Of a stretch of DNA of 64,000 nt, positions 9,088 to 16,721 are shown in pieces. A program made the position numbers and the translations under genes. The notes below the pieces were generated by a model that was given only the letters and a program-made list of their open reading frames with translations, did no database searches and was not told where the DNA came from. This DNA is from Streptomyces sp. TG1A-8 (GTDB lineage Bacteria; Actinomycetota; Actinomycetes; Streptomycetales; Streptomycetaceae). Each line of letters opens with the position of its first letter. The first letter of the stretch is position 1. The DNA is taken from assembly GCF_030499535.1 (NCBI RefSeq), contig NZ_JASTLB010000001.1, forward strand, positions 2,108,001-2,172,000. The letters are read 5' to 3'.

Positions 9088-9108
9088 CAACAAGTGATTC
9101 CGTTGTTG
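9088..9108 (-). promoter_or_regulatory. Candidate operator in the polyamine-operon promoter
   Basis: The inverted repeat CAACAA-N9-TTGTTG sits in an A+T-richer patch (9055-9150) between the divergent dehydrogenase and NADAR genes. Read on the minus strand it contains AACAACGGAAT (9107-9097), which nearly matches AACAACGAAT at 16155-16164 in the other polyamine promoter. The regulator is unknown; the Lrp-type protein at 16201 is the obvious candidate by inference. Confidence 0.35.
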
Positions 9109-9173
9109 CCTTTTGGTTAAGCGACGGAATCTGTCGACCAGATGTCGAGTCGGCGGGGAAAAGGACGGACGGA

Positions 9174-9767
9174 GTGTCCGTGGTGCGTGCCACACTCGCG
9201 TGCATGGGGAGGATCGACGGGGTGGAAGCCCTGATCAGGGAGGTCCGGGCCGGAACCCGGATCAGGTACCTGTACTTCTGGGGGCACCGGGCGCGGCCCG
9301 ACGGCGGGATCGGCGCGAGCTGTCTGAGCCAGTGGTGGCCGTCGCCGTTCGTGGTGGACGGGGTGGGGTACCGGACGGCCGAGCACTGGATGATGGCGTC
9401 GAAGGCACGGCTCTTCGGCGACGCGGAGGCCGAACAGGAGGCGCTGCGGGCGCCCGGCCCGGCACTGGCCAAGAGGGCCGGACGGCTGGTCCGGGGCTTC
9501 GACGAGGCGACGTGGGAGCGGGAGCGGTTCCGGATCGTCGTCGAGGGCAGCGTGCACAAGTTCGCGGCGGACGACGCCCTGCGGCGGTACCTGCTCGGCA
9601 CGGGCGACCGGGTGCTGGTGGAGGCGAGTCCCCTGGACCGCGTGTGGGGCATCGGTCTCGCCGCGGGCGACGGGGCCGCGTCGGATCCCGGGCGCTGGCG
9701 GGGACTCAACCTGCTGGGCTTCGCGCTGATGGAGGCGCGGGAGGCACTGGCGGGGACCGGAGCCTGA
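9174..9767 (+). CDS. NADAR/YbiA-family N-glycosidase-like protein
   Basis: This protein of 197 residues has every conserved block of the NADAR (DUF1768, YbiA) family: YFWGH, SQWWPSPF, YRTAEHWMMASKARLFGD, SPLDRVWGIGL and GLNLLGFALM. Characterised members remove the sugar from unstable riboflavin-pathway intermediates or ADP-ribosylated substrates. The GTG start is chosen because AAGGA lies eight bases upstream. An ATG at 9204 begins the conserved part and could be a leaderless start. It diverges from the polyamine operon and is alone. The family is clear, the physiological substrate is not. Confidence 0.85.
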   Translation: MSVVRATLACMGRIDGVEALIREVRAGTRIRYLYFWGHRARPDGGIGASCLSQWWPSPFVVDGVGYRTAEHWMMASKARLFGDAEAEQEALRAPGPALAKRAGRLVRGFDEATWERERFRIVVEGSVHKFAADDALRRYLLGTGDRVLVEASPLDRVWGIGLAAGDGAASDPGRWRGLNLLGFALMEAREALAGTGA

Positions 9768-9819
9768 TCCCGGGACCCAGGGGCGGTCCGGGGCGTGTCC
9801 GCCCGTACCGGGCCCCGGC

Positions 9820-10611
9820 TCAGCCCCCGGCCGGGAAGGGCGCGGAGACGCCGGGGGCGGAGTCGTAGGAGGGCTCGTAGCCCGAGTCGTCCTCCTGGTC
9901 GTGGACGGCGGCGACGATGAGGACGATCATCAGGACCAGCGTGGCGACGCCGATGACCGTCCCGACGATGCCCGTGACGAAACCGGCCTGGGCCTGCCCC
10001 CGGTTGGTGGCCTCGCCCCGGTCGGCCCGCTTCTTCCCCTTGACCCCGAGGACCACGGCGACGACGCCGAGCACGATGGAGACCACGCCGTAGAGGCAGA
10101 ACAGGCAGCAGGACAGGATGCCCAGCACCATCGCCGCGGTGCCCATGCCGTTCTGCGGGACCGCCGGCACACCGGGCCAGCCGTAGCCCTGGGGGTGGGC
10201 GGGGTGGGCGGGGTACCCGTAGCCGCCGGGCACCGCCGGGCCCTGCGCGCCGGGACCGTAGGGCGCGACCGGCGGGGGCGGGAGGGTGGATCCGCTCCAG
10301 GACTGGGCCGGGGGCACACCGGCCGGGCCGTGACCGGGCGCGCCGGCGGCACCGGCCGGCAGGGAGGTCACGGTGGCCTGGTCGTGCACGCCCGGGGGCG
10401 GCACCGGAGGCTGCCGGGGGACGGGGGGCGGGTCCTGCGGCCCGTACGCGGGGGGCTGCTGCTCGGGCGCCGGCGGCCGGTACTGCGGCGGAAGCGGGTG
10501 TCCGGGTGCGGGCGGGCGCGGCCCCTTCTCCAGGGACGGTCCGCTTCCGGGCGGTGCCCAGGGGTCGAAGCCCGCTCCCCCGCCCCCGCCGGGCTGCGTC
10601 TGGTCCGTCAC
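9820..10611 (-). CDS. DUF4190 membrane protein with proline-rich N-terminus
   Basis: The protein has 263 residues. The first 150 are a low-complexity Pro/Gly/Gln/Tyr region. Two hydrophobic stretches follow: MVLGILSCCLFCLYGVVSIV, running on into more valines, and a second near residue 210-235 (FVTGIVGTVIGVATLVLMIV). Between them is a basic loop with KGKKRADRGEATNRGQAQAG. This is the DUF4190 layout common in actinobacteria: two helices with both termini probably cytoplasmic, and a short acidic tail. Function is unknown. ATG start; no obvious operon partner. Confidence 0.8.
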   Translation of the reverse strand: MTDQTQPGGGGGAGFDPWAPPGSGPSLEKGPRPPAPGHPLPPQYRPPAPEQQPPAYGPQDPPPVPRQPPVPPPGVHDQATVTSLPAGAAGAPGHGPAGVPPAQSWSGSTLPPPPVAPYGPGAQGPAVPGGYGYPAHPAHPQGYGWPGVPAVPQNGMGTAAMVLGILSCCLFCLYGVVSIVLGVVAVVLGVKGKKRADRGEATNRGQAQAGFVTGIVGTVIGVATLVLMIVLIVAAVHDQEDDSGYEPSYDSAPGVSAPFPAGG

Positions 10612-10813
10612 GTCCCCGCCCCCCTCGCTTGATCGTCATGTCATCGTAAAGCCTCGTTCGCGCCGCTCCGCGGCCCGGGTGCCGCCGCCGGGGCCGCACC
10701 GGCGCCACGCGCGGCGCCGGGTCCGGCCTACGATGCTCCCCAGTCACCGATCAGCCGATCACCGCGCCCGGGCACGGACCCTGTCCCGCGGGCGCCGTTC
10801 CCGGGGAGGAACC

Positions 10814-11908
10814 TTGACCGACCGCAGCACCGCGTCCAGTGCCGAAGCCGGCGCCGAAGCCGGCGCCGAAGCCGCCGACCGCGATCTGCGCGGCTTCATC
10901 GCCGGCCTGCCCAAGGCCGAACTGCACGTCCACCACGTCGGCTCCGCCTCCCCCCGCATCGTCGCGGAACTGGCCGCCCGCCACCCCGACTCCAAGGTCC
11001 CCACGGACCCCGAGGCCCTGGCCGACTACTTCACGTTCACGGACTTCGCGCACTTCATCGAGGTGTACCTGTCGGTGGTCGAGCTGATCCGCACGCCGGA
11101 GGACGTGCGGCTGCTGACCTTCGAGGTGGCCCGCGAACTGGCCAGGCAGCAGGTGCGCTACGCCGAGCTGACCATCACCCCGTTCTCCTCGACCCGGCGC
11201 GGCATCGAGGAGAGGGCCTTCATGGACGCGATCGAGGACGCCCGCAAGGCGGCCGAGTCCGAGTTGGGCACCGTCCTGCGCTGGTGCTTCGACATCCCGG
11301 GCGAGGCCGGGCCGGAGGCCGCCGAGGAGACGCTGCGGCTGGCCACCGAGGACCGGATCCGCCCGGAGGGACTGGTGTCCTTCGGGCTCGGAGGACCCGA
11401 AATAGGCGTCCCCCGGCCGCAGTTCAAGCCGTACTTCGACCGGGCGATCGCTGCCGGACTGCACTCGGTGCCGCACGCCGGCGAGACCACCGGCCCGCAG
11501 ACGGTGTGGGACGCGCTGACCGAGCTGCGCGCCGAGCGCATCGGGCACGGCACCAGTTCCGCGCAGGACCCCAAGCTGCTGGCCCACCTCGCCGAGCACC
11601 GCATCCCGCTGGAGGTGTGCCCGACCTCCAACACCGCCACCCGCGCGGTCCGCACCCTGGACGAGCACCCGGTCGGGGAGTTCGTCCGGGCCGGCGTGCT
11701 GGTCACGATCAACTCCGACGACCCGCCGATGTTCGGCACCGACCTCAACAACGAGTACGCGGTCGCCGCCCGCCTCCTCGGCCTGGACGAGCGCGGCCTG
11801 GCCGACCTCGCCAGGAACGCCGTCGAGGCGTCGTTCCTGGACGCGGCGGGCAAGGCGCGGATCGCGGCGGAGATCGATTCCTACACCGACGCCTGGCTCA
11901 GCCGCTGA
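10814..11908 (+). CDS. Adenosine-deaminase family; probable 6-aminodeoxyfutalosine deaminase
   Basis: This 364-residue amidohydrolase starts at a TTG with GGGGAGGA just upstream. Metal and catalytic motifs are present: HVH in KAELHVHHVGSASP, HAGE in HSVPHAGETTGP, RIGHG, and the SDDP aspartates near the end. The unusual HVHHVGSASP replaces the HLDG of true adenosine deaminases. I recall that the S. coelicolor homologue with this signature, SCO5662, deaminates 6-aminodeoxyfutalosine in the futalosine route to menaquinone. A 12-bp repeat encodes AEAGAEAGAEA near the N-terminus. A possible -10 (TACGAT, 10729-10734) lies upstream. No other menaquinone gene is nearby. Confidence 0.8.
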   Translation: MTDRSTASSAEAGAEAGAEAADRDLRGFIAGLPKAELHVHHVGSASPRIVAELAARHPDSKVPTDPEALADYFTFTDFAHFIEVYLSVVELIRTPEDVRLLTFEVARELARQQVRYAELTITPFSSTRRGIEERAFMDAIEDARKAAESELGTVLRWCFDIPGEAGPEAAEETLRLATEDRIRPEGLVSFGLGGPEIGVPRPQFKPYFDRAIAAGLHSVPHAGETTGPQTVWDALTELRAERIGHGTSSAQDPKLLAHLAEHRIPLEVCPTSNTATRAVRTLDEHPVGEFVRAGVLVTINSDDPPMFGTDLNNEYAVAARLLGLDERGLADLARNAVEASFLDAAGKARIAAEIDSYTDAWLSR

Positions 11909-11937
11909 CCTGCGCCACGGCGGTCACAATGGGAGCC

Positions 11938-12627
11938 ATGCAGACCGTGACCGCCGTGGCCCACCGCGGCGACCCCTACCGTTTCCGCGAGAACACCGTC
12001 GACTCCCTGCGCTCCGCGCTCGACCGGGGCGCGGACGCGGTCGAGATCGACGTACGGCTCACCCGCGACGGTGTCCCCGTGCTGCTGCACGACGAGACGC
12101 TGAAGCGGCTGTGGGGGATCGACCGTCCGCTGCGGGCACTGTCGGCGCAGGAGGTGCGCGGGCTCACGGCGGGGGGCGTGCCCACGCTGGAGCAGGCGCT
12201 GGCGGCGACGGAGGGCAGCCGGGTCATGCTGGACCTCTGCGGACGGGTCGACCGCCGGACCGTCCAGCGGGTGATGGACGCCGTCCGCCGGGCGGGGGCC
12301 CGGGACCGCGTCCACTACTGCGCGGGCGCCGAGTCGATGCTGGCGGTCCGCGCCGCCGACACGTCCGCCGAGATCGCCCTGACCTGGACGTCCCTCGCCC
12401 CGCCCCGGCCGGTGCTGCTGGCGGCGATCCGCCCCCGCTGGCTCAACTACCGCTTCTCCCTGGTCGACCGCGACCTCGCGGCCCGCGTCCACCGCGCCGG
12501 CCACCTGCTCTCCGTGTGGACCCCCGACACCCGCCGGTCCCAGCGCCGCCTCCTGGACCTGGGCGTCGACTCGATCACCACCAACCGCGTCGACCTCCTC
12601 CACGCGCTGCGCAGCGGCGCCCGGTAG
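11938..12627 (+). CDS. Glycerophosphodiester phosphodiesterase
   Basis: This 229-residue GDPD-family TIM barrel carries AHRG and ENT (residues 7-25), the metal ligands EID in AVEIDVRLTRDG, and the catalytic HDE in LLHDETLKRLWG. The C-terminal half retains VWTPDTRRSQRRLLDLGVD and SITTNRVD. It should hydrolyse glycerophosphodiesters to an alcohol and glycerol 3-phosphate. There is no signal peptide, so it is probably cytoplasmic. The ATG is preceded by GGGAG; CACAAT 12 bases upstream could be a -10 element. It lies 29 bases after the deaminase gene. Confidence 0.88.
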   Translation: MQTVTAVAHRGDPYRFRENTVDSLRSALDRGADAVEIDVRLTRDGVPVLLHDETLKRLWGIDRPLRALSAQEVRGLTAGGVPTLEQALAATEGSRVMLDLCGRVDRRTVQRVMDAVRRAGARDRVHYCAGAESMLAVRAADTSAEIALTWTSLAPPRPVLLAAIRPRWLNYRFSLVDRDLAARVHRAGHLLSVWTPDTRRSQRRLLDLGVDSITTNRVDLLHALRSGAR

Positions 12628-12655
12628 CGCCTCCCCCGGGCACCGCTGCGGAACC

Positions 12656-12991
12656 TCAGCCGCCGCCCGTGTCGCCGCCGCGGACGCCGAGGACGGTGTC
12701 CGCGCCGGTGGTCGCCAGCAGCCGCCGCATCTGGGCGGGGACGGCGGTCAGCGTCAGGGTGGTGTCGTTGATCTGCGCCTGCCGGAGCAGGAGCAGCAGG
12801 GTGTTGAGGCCGGAGGAGTCGCAGAAGGTGACCTGGGACATGTCCAGCACCATGTGACGGCGGGCGGTCATCAGGGCGGCCGTCTGCTGGTGGAAGCCGG
12901 CGGTCGTGCGGTGGTCCAGGGAACCGGTCACCGCGACCACGACCTGGTGGACGCGGGTTTCACGAACGGTGACCTGCAGGTCGGTGCTCAC
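12656..12991 (-). CDS. STAS-domain anti-sigma-factor antagonist
   Basis: This single STAS domain of 111 residues (SpoIIAA/RsbV type) has the phosphorylatable serine in FCDSSGLN at residues 59-60 after the conserved LDMSQVTFCD strand. Such proteins release a sigma factor by binding its anti-sigma kinase when dephosphorylated. Its start overlaps the stop of the PP2C phosphatase gene by four bases (ATGA), so the phosphatase probably acts on this protein or a paralogue. No anti-sigma kinase or sigma factor gene is adjacent, so the target is unknown. Confidence 0.88.
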   Translation of the reverse strand: MSTDLQVTVRETRVHQVVVAVTGSLDHRTTAGFHQQTAALMTARRHMVLDMSQVTFCDSSGLNTLLLLLRQAQINDTTLTLTAVPAQMRRLLATTGADTVLGVRGGDTGGG

Positions 12992-14328
12992 GGGGAAATC
13001 CTCCTGCGTTCACGACGCGGTCCGGTGGGGGCGGGGGACGGCAGACCGGCCAGCGCGGCCGCCCGGTCCGTGCGGGTCGCGACGGGTCCGAGCCATTCGC
13101 AGAACAGCACGGTGGCGTCGTCCTGCAGCCGGCCGTCGTGGTACTCGAGTACCGCGTGCACGAGGCGGCGCAGGGTCTCGGGCACGGGCAGGCCGTCCGC
13201 GTGGTGGCGGATGAGGAAGTCGGTGAAGCGGTCGAGGCCGAACTCCTCGTCGCCGGCGCCGCGGGCTTCGGTGATGCCGTCGGTGTACAGCACGAGCCGG
13301 TCCCCGGGCTCCAGTTGGTCGTGGCACAGCGCGACGGGCAGGTCCAGGCCGGTGCCCATGGGGTGGGCGGGACGGCAGCTCAGGTGGGTGCTCCACCGGC
13401 CGCCGCGGATGACCACCGGCGGCTGCTGGCCCCGGTTGACCCAGGTCAGCGCCCCGGTGCGGGTGTCCAGGTCGGCGAGGATGCCGGTGGCGTAGCGCTG
13501 CTGGCCGAACTGCTCGATCAGCGCCCCCTCGATCCGTTCGGTGATCTCGACGAGGCCGGCGCCCCGGCGGCGGGAATTGCGGCAGGTCCCCAGGGCCAGG
13601 TGGGCGGTCAGGCCGGCGGCGGTGTCGTGGCCCATCGCGTCGAACAGCGACAGGTGCACCACGTGATCGGCGGTGGCGTAGTCGTAGGCGTCGCCGCTGA
13701 TGGCGTAGGCGGGCTCCATCGCGGCGGAGATCACCACCCGGCCGTCGGCGTAGGTGCGCGGCGGCATCAGGTGCCACTGCATCTCGGCCGCGATGTTCAG
13801 CGGCTGGGTCCGGGTCAGCCGGGCGTGGGAGTCGCTGCTGCGCCGTCTGCTGTCGATGATCAGGGCGAGCACGGAGGCCAGCAGGATCATGTCCTCCCGT
13901 GCCCGCGCGTCGTCGTCGGCGGTGGTGATCCGCAGCATCCCGAGGCGTTCGGTGCCGTCCAGCAGCGGAACCCACCAGTGGTTTCCCTGCGGGCCCGCCG
14001 ATCCGCCGAGGAGGATCTCCCCGTGCTGGTAGGCGCGCCCCGCCACGGTGCCCTCGATCTTCAGCTCGCTCTCCTCGCCGACGGCTCCCCGGCCGGCGTC
14101 CAGGCCCTCGCCGGTCAGCAGCCGCAGCACCTCCCGCCGGAGGTCCCCCAGGTAGATGAGCACGTGGGAGAAACCCACCGCCGCCGCGTGCTCGGCCGTC
14201 CTGGCCGGCAGGAGTTCCAGCGGCATCAGGTGACTGGCGGTCAGCAGACCCGCCAGCATCCGCCGGCCGTTCGCGTCCCGGTGCTGATCGTTCACTGGCA
14301 GCGTCCCGTCGTCGCCGAGCCAGCACAC
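12988..14328 (-). CDS. PP2C-type (SpoIIE/RsbU) serine phosphatase with GAF-like sensor
   Basis: This protein of 446 residues has a GAF-like sensory region at roughly 45-180 and a SpoIIE/PP2C domain at about 200-420. The latter shows SGDAYDYA (metal-binding Asp), LFDAMGHDTAAGLTAH, GTLTWVNRGQQP-like and LVLYTDGITEARG. EMQWHLMPPRTYADGR marks the linker that opens many Streptomyces RsbU-like domains. It should dephosphorylate STAS antagonists such as its overlapping downstream partner. The GTG at 14328 has no good ribosome site; another GTG 11 codons later is an alternative. The array of 18-bp repeats lies just upstream. Confidence 0.85.
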   Translation of the reverse strand: MCWLGDDGTLPVNDQHRDANGRRMLAGLLTASHLMPLELLPARTAEHAAAVGFSHVLIYLGDLRREVLRLLTGEGLDAGRGAVGEESELKIEGTVAGRAYQHGEILLGGSAGPQGNHWWVPLLDGTERLGMLRITTADDDARAREDMILLASVLALIIDSRRRSSDSHARLTRTQPLNIAAEMQWHLMPPRTYADGRVVISAAMEPAYAISGDAYDYATADHVVHLSLFDAMGHDTAAGLTAHLALGTCRNSRRRGAGLVEITERIEGALIEQFGQQRYATGILADLDTRTGALTWVNRGQQPPVVIRGGRWSTHLSCRPAHPMGTGLDLPVALCHDQLEPGDRLVLYTDGITEARGAGDEEFGLDRFTDFLIRHHADGLPVPETLRRLVHAVLEYHDGRLQDDATVLFCEWLGPVATRTDRAAALAGLPSPAPTGPRRERRRISP

Positions 14329-14408
14329 TGCTGACGCACAGAGTGCCCTCGGGTCCAGTGTCCTCCTGCCCGGGCCCCGGCGGTATCAGAGCGCCGGGAC
14401 CCGGGCGC

Positions 14409-14498
14409 GGGACGGACGGAAGCGGCCGGACGGACGGAAGCGGCCGGACGGACGGAAGCGGCCGGACGGACGGAAGCGGCCGGACGGACGGAAGCGGC
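14409..14498. repeat. Five tandem 18-bp repeats derived from a terminator arm
   Basis: Five copies of CGGACGGACGGAAGCGGC follow one another exactly; only the first base of copy 1 differs. The last copy forms the left arm of the terminator hairpin at 14487-14539, so every copy contains the GGAAGCGGC that can pair with the right arm. The array lies between a dehydrogenase terminator and the PP2C start and codes for nothing convincing. Confidence 0.95.
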
Positions 14499-14539
14499 CC
14501 CTGGCCGGGACACCGTCCCGGCCAGGGGCCGCTTCCGTC
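14487..14539 (-). terminator. Very strong hairpin terminator after the dehydrogenase gene
   Basis: A perfect 25-bp stem with a 3-base loop (ACC on the plus strand, 14512-14514) lies 15 bases past the stop of the gene at 14555. It is symmetric and could act on both strands, separating the polyamine gene from the PP2C/STAS pair. Confidence 0.85.
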
Positions 14540-14554
14540 ACGCCGGCGGAGCGC

Positions 14555-15994
14555 CTACGCGTCCAGGGACGTCATCACGTGCTTGATGCGGGTGTAGTCC
14601 TCGAAGCCGTACGCCGACAGGTCCTTGCCGTAACCGGACTTCTTGAAGCCGCCGTGCGGCATCTCCGCGACCAGCGGGATGTGGGTGTTGATCCACACGC
14701 AGCCGAAGTCGAGCTTCTTGGACATGCGCATCGCGCGGCCGTGGTCCCTGGTCCACACCGAGGAGGCGAGGGCGTACTCGACGCCGTTGGCCCACTCGAC
14801 GGCCTGCTCCTCGTCCGCGAAGGACTGGACGGTGATGACGGGGCCGAAGACCTCGTTCTGGACGATCTCGTCGTCCTGCTTCAGCCCCGACACCACGGTC
14901 GGCGCGTAGAAGTAGCCCCGGTCGCCGACCTGCTGGCCGCCCGCCTCGACCTTGGCGTGGGCGGGCAGCCGCTCGATGAAGCCGGCGACCTGCTTGAGCT
15001 GGTGGGGGTTGTTCAGGGGGCCGTACAGCACGTCCTCGTCGTCCGGCAGGCCGGTCTTCGTCTCCGACGCGGCCTTGGCGAGCGCCGAGACGAACTCGTC
15101 GTGGATGGACTCGTGGACCAGGACGCGGGTGGCGGCGGTGCAGTCCTGGCCGGCGTTGAAGAAGCCCGCGACCGAGATGTCCTCGACGGCCTTGGCGATG
15201 TCGGTGTCCTCGAAGACGACGACCGGCGCCTTGCCCCCCAGCTCCAGGTGGACCCGCTTGACGTCCTTGGCGGCCGATCCGGCGACCGAGACGCCCGCGC
15301 GGACGGAACCGGTGATGGAGGCCATCGCCGGGACCGGGTGCTCGACCATCAGCCGGCCGGTGTCGCGGTCGCCGCAGATGACGTTGAAGACGCCCTTGGG
15401 CAGGATCGAGCCGAGGATGTCCGCGATCAGGACGGTGGAGGCCGGGGTGGTGTCCGAGGGCTTCAGGACGACCGTGTTGCCCGCGGCGATGGCCGGGGCG
15501 AACTTCCACACCGCCATCATCATCGGGTAGTTCCAGGGGGCGACCTGCGCGCAGACGCCCACCGGCTCACGGCGGACGATCGACGTCAGGCCCTCCATGT
15601 ACTCGCCGGCCGAGCGGCCCTCCAGCATCCGCGCCGCGCCCGCGAAGAAGCGGATCTGGTCGACCATGGGCGGGATCTCCTCGGAGCGGGTCAGCCCGAC
15701 CGGCTTGCCCGTGTTCTCCACCTCGGCCGCGATCAGTTCCTCGGCACGCTCCTCGAAGGCGTCGGCGATCTTCAGGAGCGCCTTCTGCCGCTCGGCGGGC
15801 GTGGTGTCGCGCCACACCGGGAAGGCCGCGGCGGCGGCGGCCATGGCGGCGTCCACGTCCGCCTGCCCGGACAGCGGCGCGGTCGCGTACGCCTCACCGG
15901 TCGCGGGGTTGACCACCTCGGTGGTCCGTCCGTCGGCGGCGTCCCGGAACTCACCGTCGATGTAGTTGCGCAGACGACGCAGCTCGGTGCTCAC
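14555..15994 (-). CDS. Gamma-aminobutyraldehyde dehydrogenase-like ALDH
   Basis: This 479-residue aldehyde dehydrogenase has Glu251 in ELGGK and Cys285 in GQDCTAA, with VAPWNYPMMMAVWKFAPA and a C-terminal MPHGGFKKSGYGKDLSAYG. The sequence is of the PatD/YdcW class that converts 4-aminobutanal to GABA. The GTG at 15994 is used because AGGAGG lies seven bases upstream; the frame stays open beyond it but without conserved sequence. It diverges from the Lrp-type regulator and aminotransferase. The gene corresponds in position to SCO5657 of S. coelicolor, placed in polyamine use. It is a paralogue of the enzyme at 7460-8995. Confidence 0.9.
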   Translation of the reverse strand: MSTELRRLRNYIDGEFRDAADGRTTEVVNPATGEAYATAPLSGQADVDAAMAAAAAAFPVWRDTTPAERQKALLKIADAFEERAEELIAAEVENTGKPVGLTRSEEIPPMVDQIRFFAGAARMLEGRSAGEYMEGLTSIVRREPVGVCAQVAPWNYPMMMAVWKFAPAIAAGNTVVLKPSDTTPASTVLIADILGSILPKGVFNVICGDRDTGRLMVEHPVPAMASITGSVRAGVSVAGSAAKDVKRVHLELGGKAPVVVFEDTDIAKAVEDISVAGFFNAGQDCTAATRVLVHESIHDEFVSALAKAASETKTGLPDDEDVLYGPLNNPHQLKQVAGFIERLPAHAKVEAGGQQVGDRGYFYAPTVVSGLKQDDEIVQNEVFGPVITVQSFADEEQAVEWANGVEYALASSVWTRDHGRAMRMSKKLDFGCVWINTHIPLVAEMPHGGFKKSGYGKDLSAYGFEDYTRIKHVMTSLDA

Positions 15995-16149
15995 TGCCGG
16001 CCTCCTGATCTGGTTCGAGGGTTCAAGCCGTCCAGCCCGCCCGGCCCCGCTGGGGTGTCCGGTGGCTGAGACACCCCACCCTAATCGGCACGCCCACGTT
16101 TTCAACACCCCTACCGCCATCGGTTCTGCGAAATCCGCACGTCCCGGAC

Positions 16150-16200
16150 TCGTAAACAACGAATTTCATCGCTGGAAGCTTGCGAAACTGTCGATACGTC
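16150..16200. promoter_or_regulatory. Divergent promoter region of the aminotransferase/dehydrogenase cluster
   Basis: This A+T-richer stretch separates the dehydrogenase and the Lrp-type regulator. It holds AACAACGAAT (16155-16164), shared with the operon promoter near 9.1 kb, and GATACG (16193-16198), a possible -10 for the regulator. The actual binding site has not been shown. Confidence 0.4.
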
Positions 16201-16719
16201 GTGCACAGTGAGTTCGTGGCCAGTCGAAGCGCAGACCAGAGGGACTCCTCCCGCGAGTCCAGGAACGGCACCCCCCAGCTGGATGCCGTCTCACTCGCCA
16301 TCATCCAGCAGCTGCAGGAGGACGGCCGCAGGCCGTACGCGGCGATCGGCAAGGCCGTCGGCCTGTCCGAGGCGGCCGTGCGCCAGCGTGTGCAGAAGCT
16401 GCTGGACCAGGGCGTGATGCAGATCGTCGCCGTCACGGACCCGCTCACCGTGGGCTTCCGCCGGCAGGCGATGGTCGGGATCCACGTCGAGGGCGACGTC
16501 GAGTCGATCGCGGACGCGCTGACCGGCATGTCGGAAGTCGAGTACGTGGTGATGACCGCGGGCTCGTTCGACATCCTCGCCGAGATCGTCTGCGAGGACG
16601 ACGACCACCTGCTGGACGTCATCAACCGACGCATCCGGGCCCTGCCCGGCGTGCGCTCCACCGAGAGCTTCGTCTACCTCAGGCTCAAGAAGCAGACCTA
16701 CATGTGGGGAACCCGATAA
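16201..16719 (+). CDS. Lrp/AsnC-family regulator of polyamine genes (EpuRI-like)
   Basis: This protein of about 172 residues has an N-terminal winged helix (QLDAVSLAIIQQLQEDGRR, IGKAVGLSEAAVRQRVQKLL) and a C-terminal RAM/ligand-binding domain (MVGIHVEGDVESIADALTG, VVMTAGSFDILAEIVCEDD). As an Lrp-type protein it probably forms octamers and senses an amino compound. By position it matches S. coelicolor SCO5656, which I recall was named EpuRI and linked to repression of polyamine catabolism. The start is uncertain: GTG at 16201 or 16216, neither with a clear ribosome site. The stop is two bases before the aminotransferase. Confidence 0.85.
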   Translation: MHSEFVASRSADQRDSSRESRNGTPQLDAVSLAIIQQLQEDGRRPYAAIGKAVGLSEAAVRQRVQKLLDQGVMQIVAVTDPLTVGFRRQAMVGIHVEGDVESIADALTGMSEVEYVVMTAGSFDILAEIVCEDDDHLLDVINRRIRALPGVRSTESFVYLRLKKQTYMWGTR

Positions 16720-16721
16720 CC

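Noticed and set aside
9013..9195. Open frame of 60 codons on the minus strand upstream of the polyamine operon.
   Set aside because: It lies in the divergent promoter region, has no ribosome site and no recognisable sequence.
8996..10747. Long upstream continuation of the aldehyde dehydrogenase frame.
   Set aside because: The frame stays open because of high G+C; it covers the NADAR and DUF4190 genes on other frames and has no ALDH-like sequence.
14343..14597. Open frame translating the 18-bp repeats to GRTDGS units.
   Set aside because: It only reflects the repeat and hairpin; there is no start signal and no continuation.
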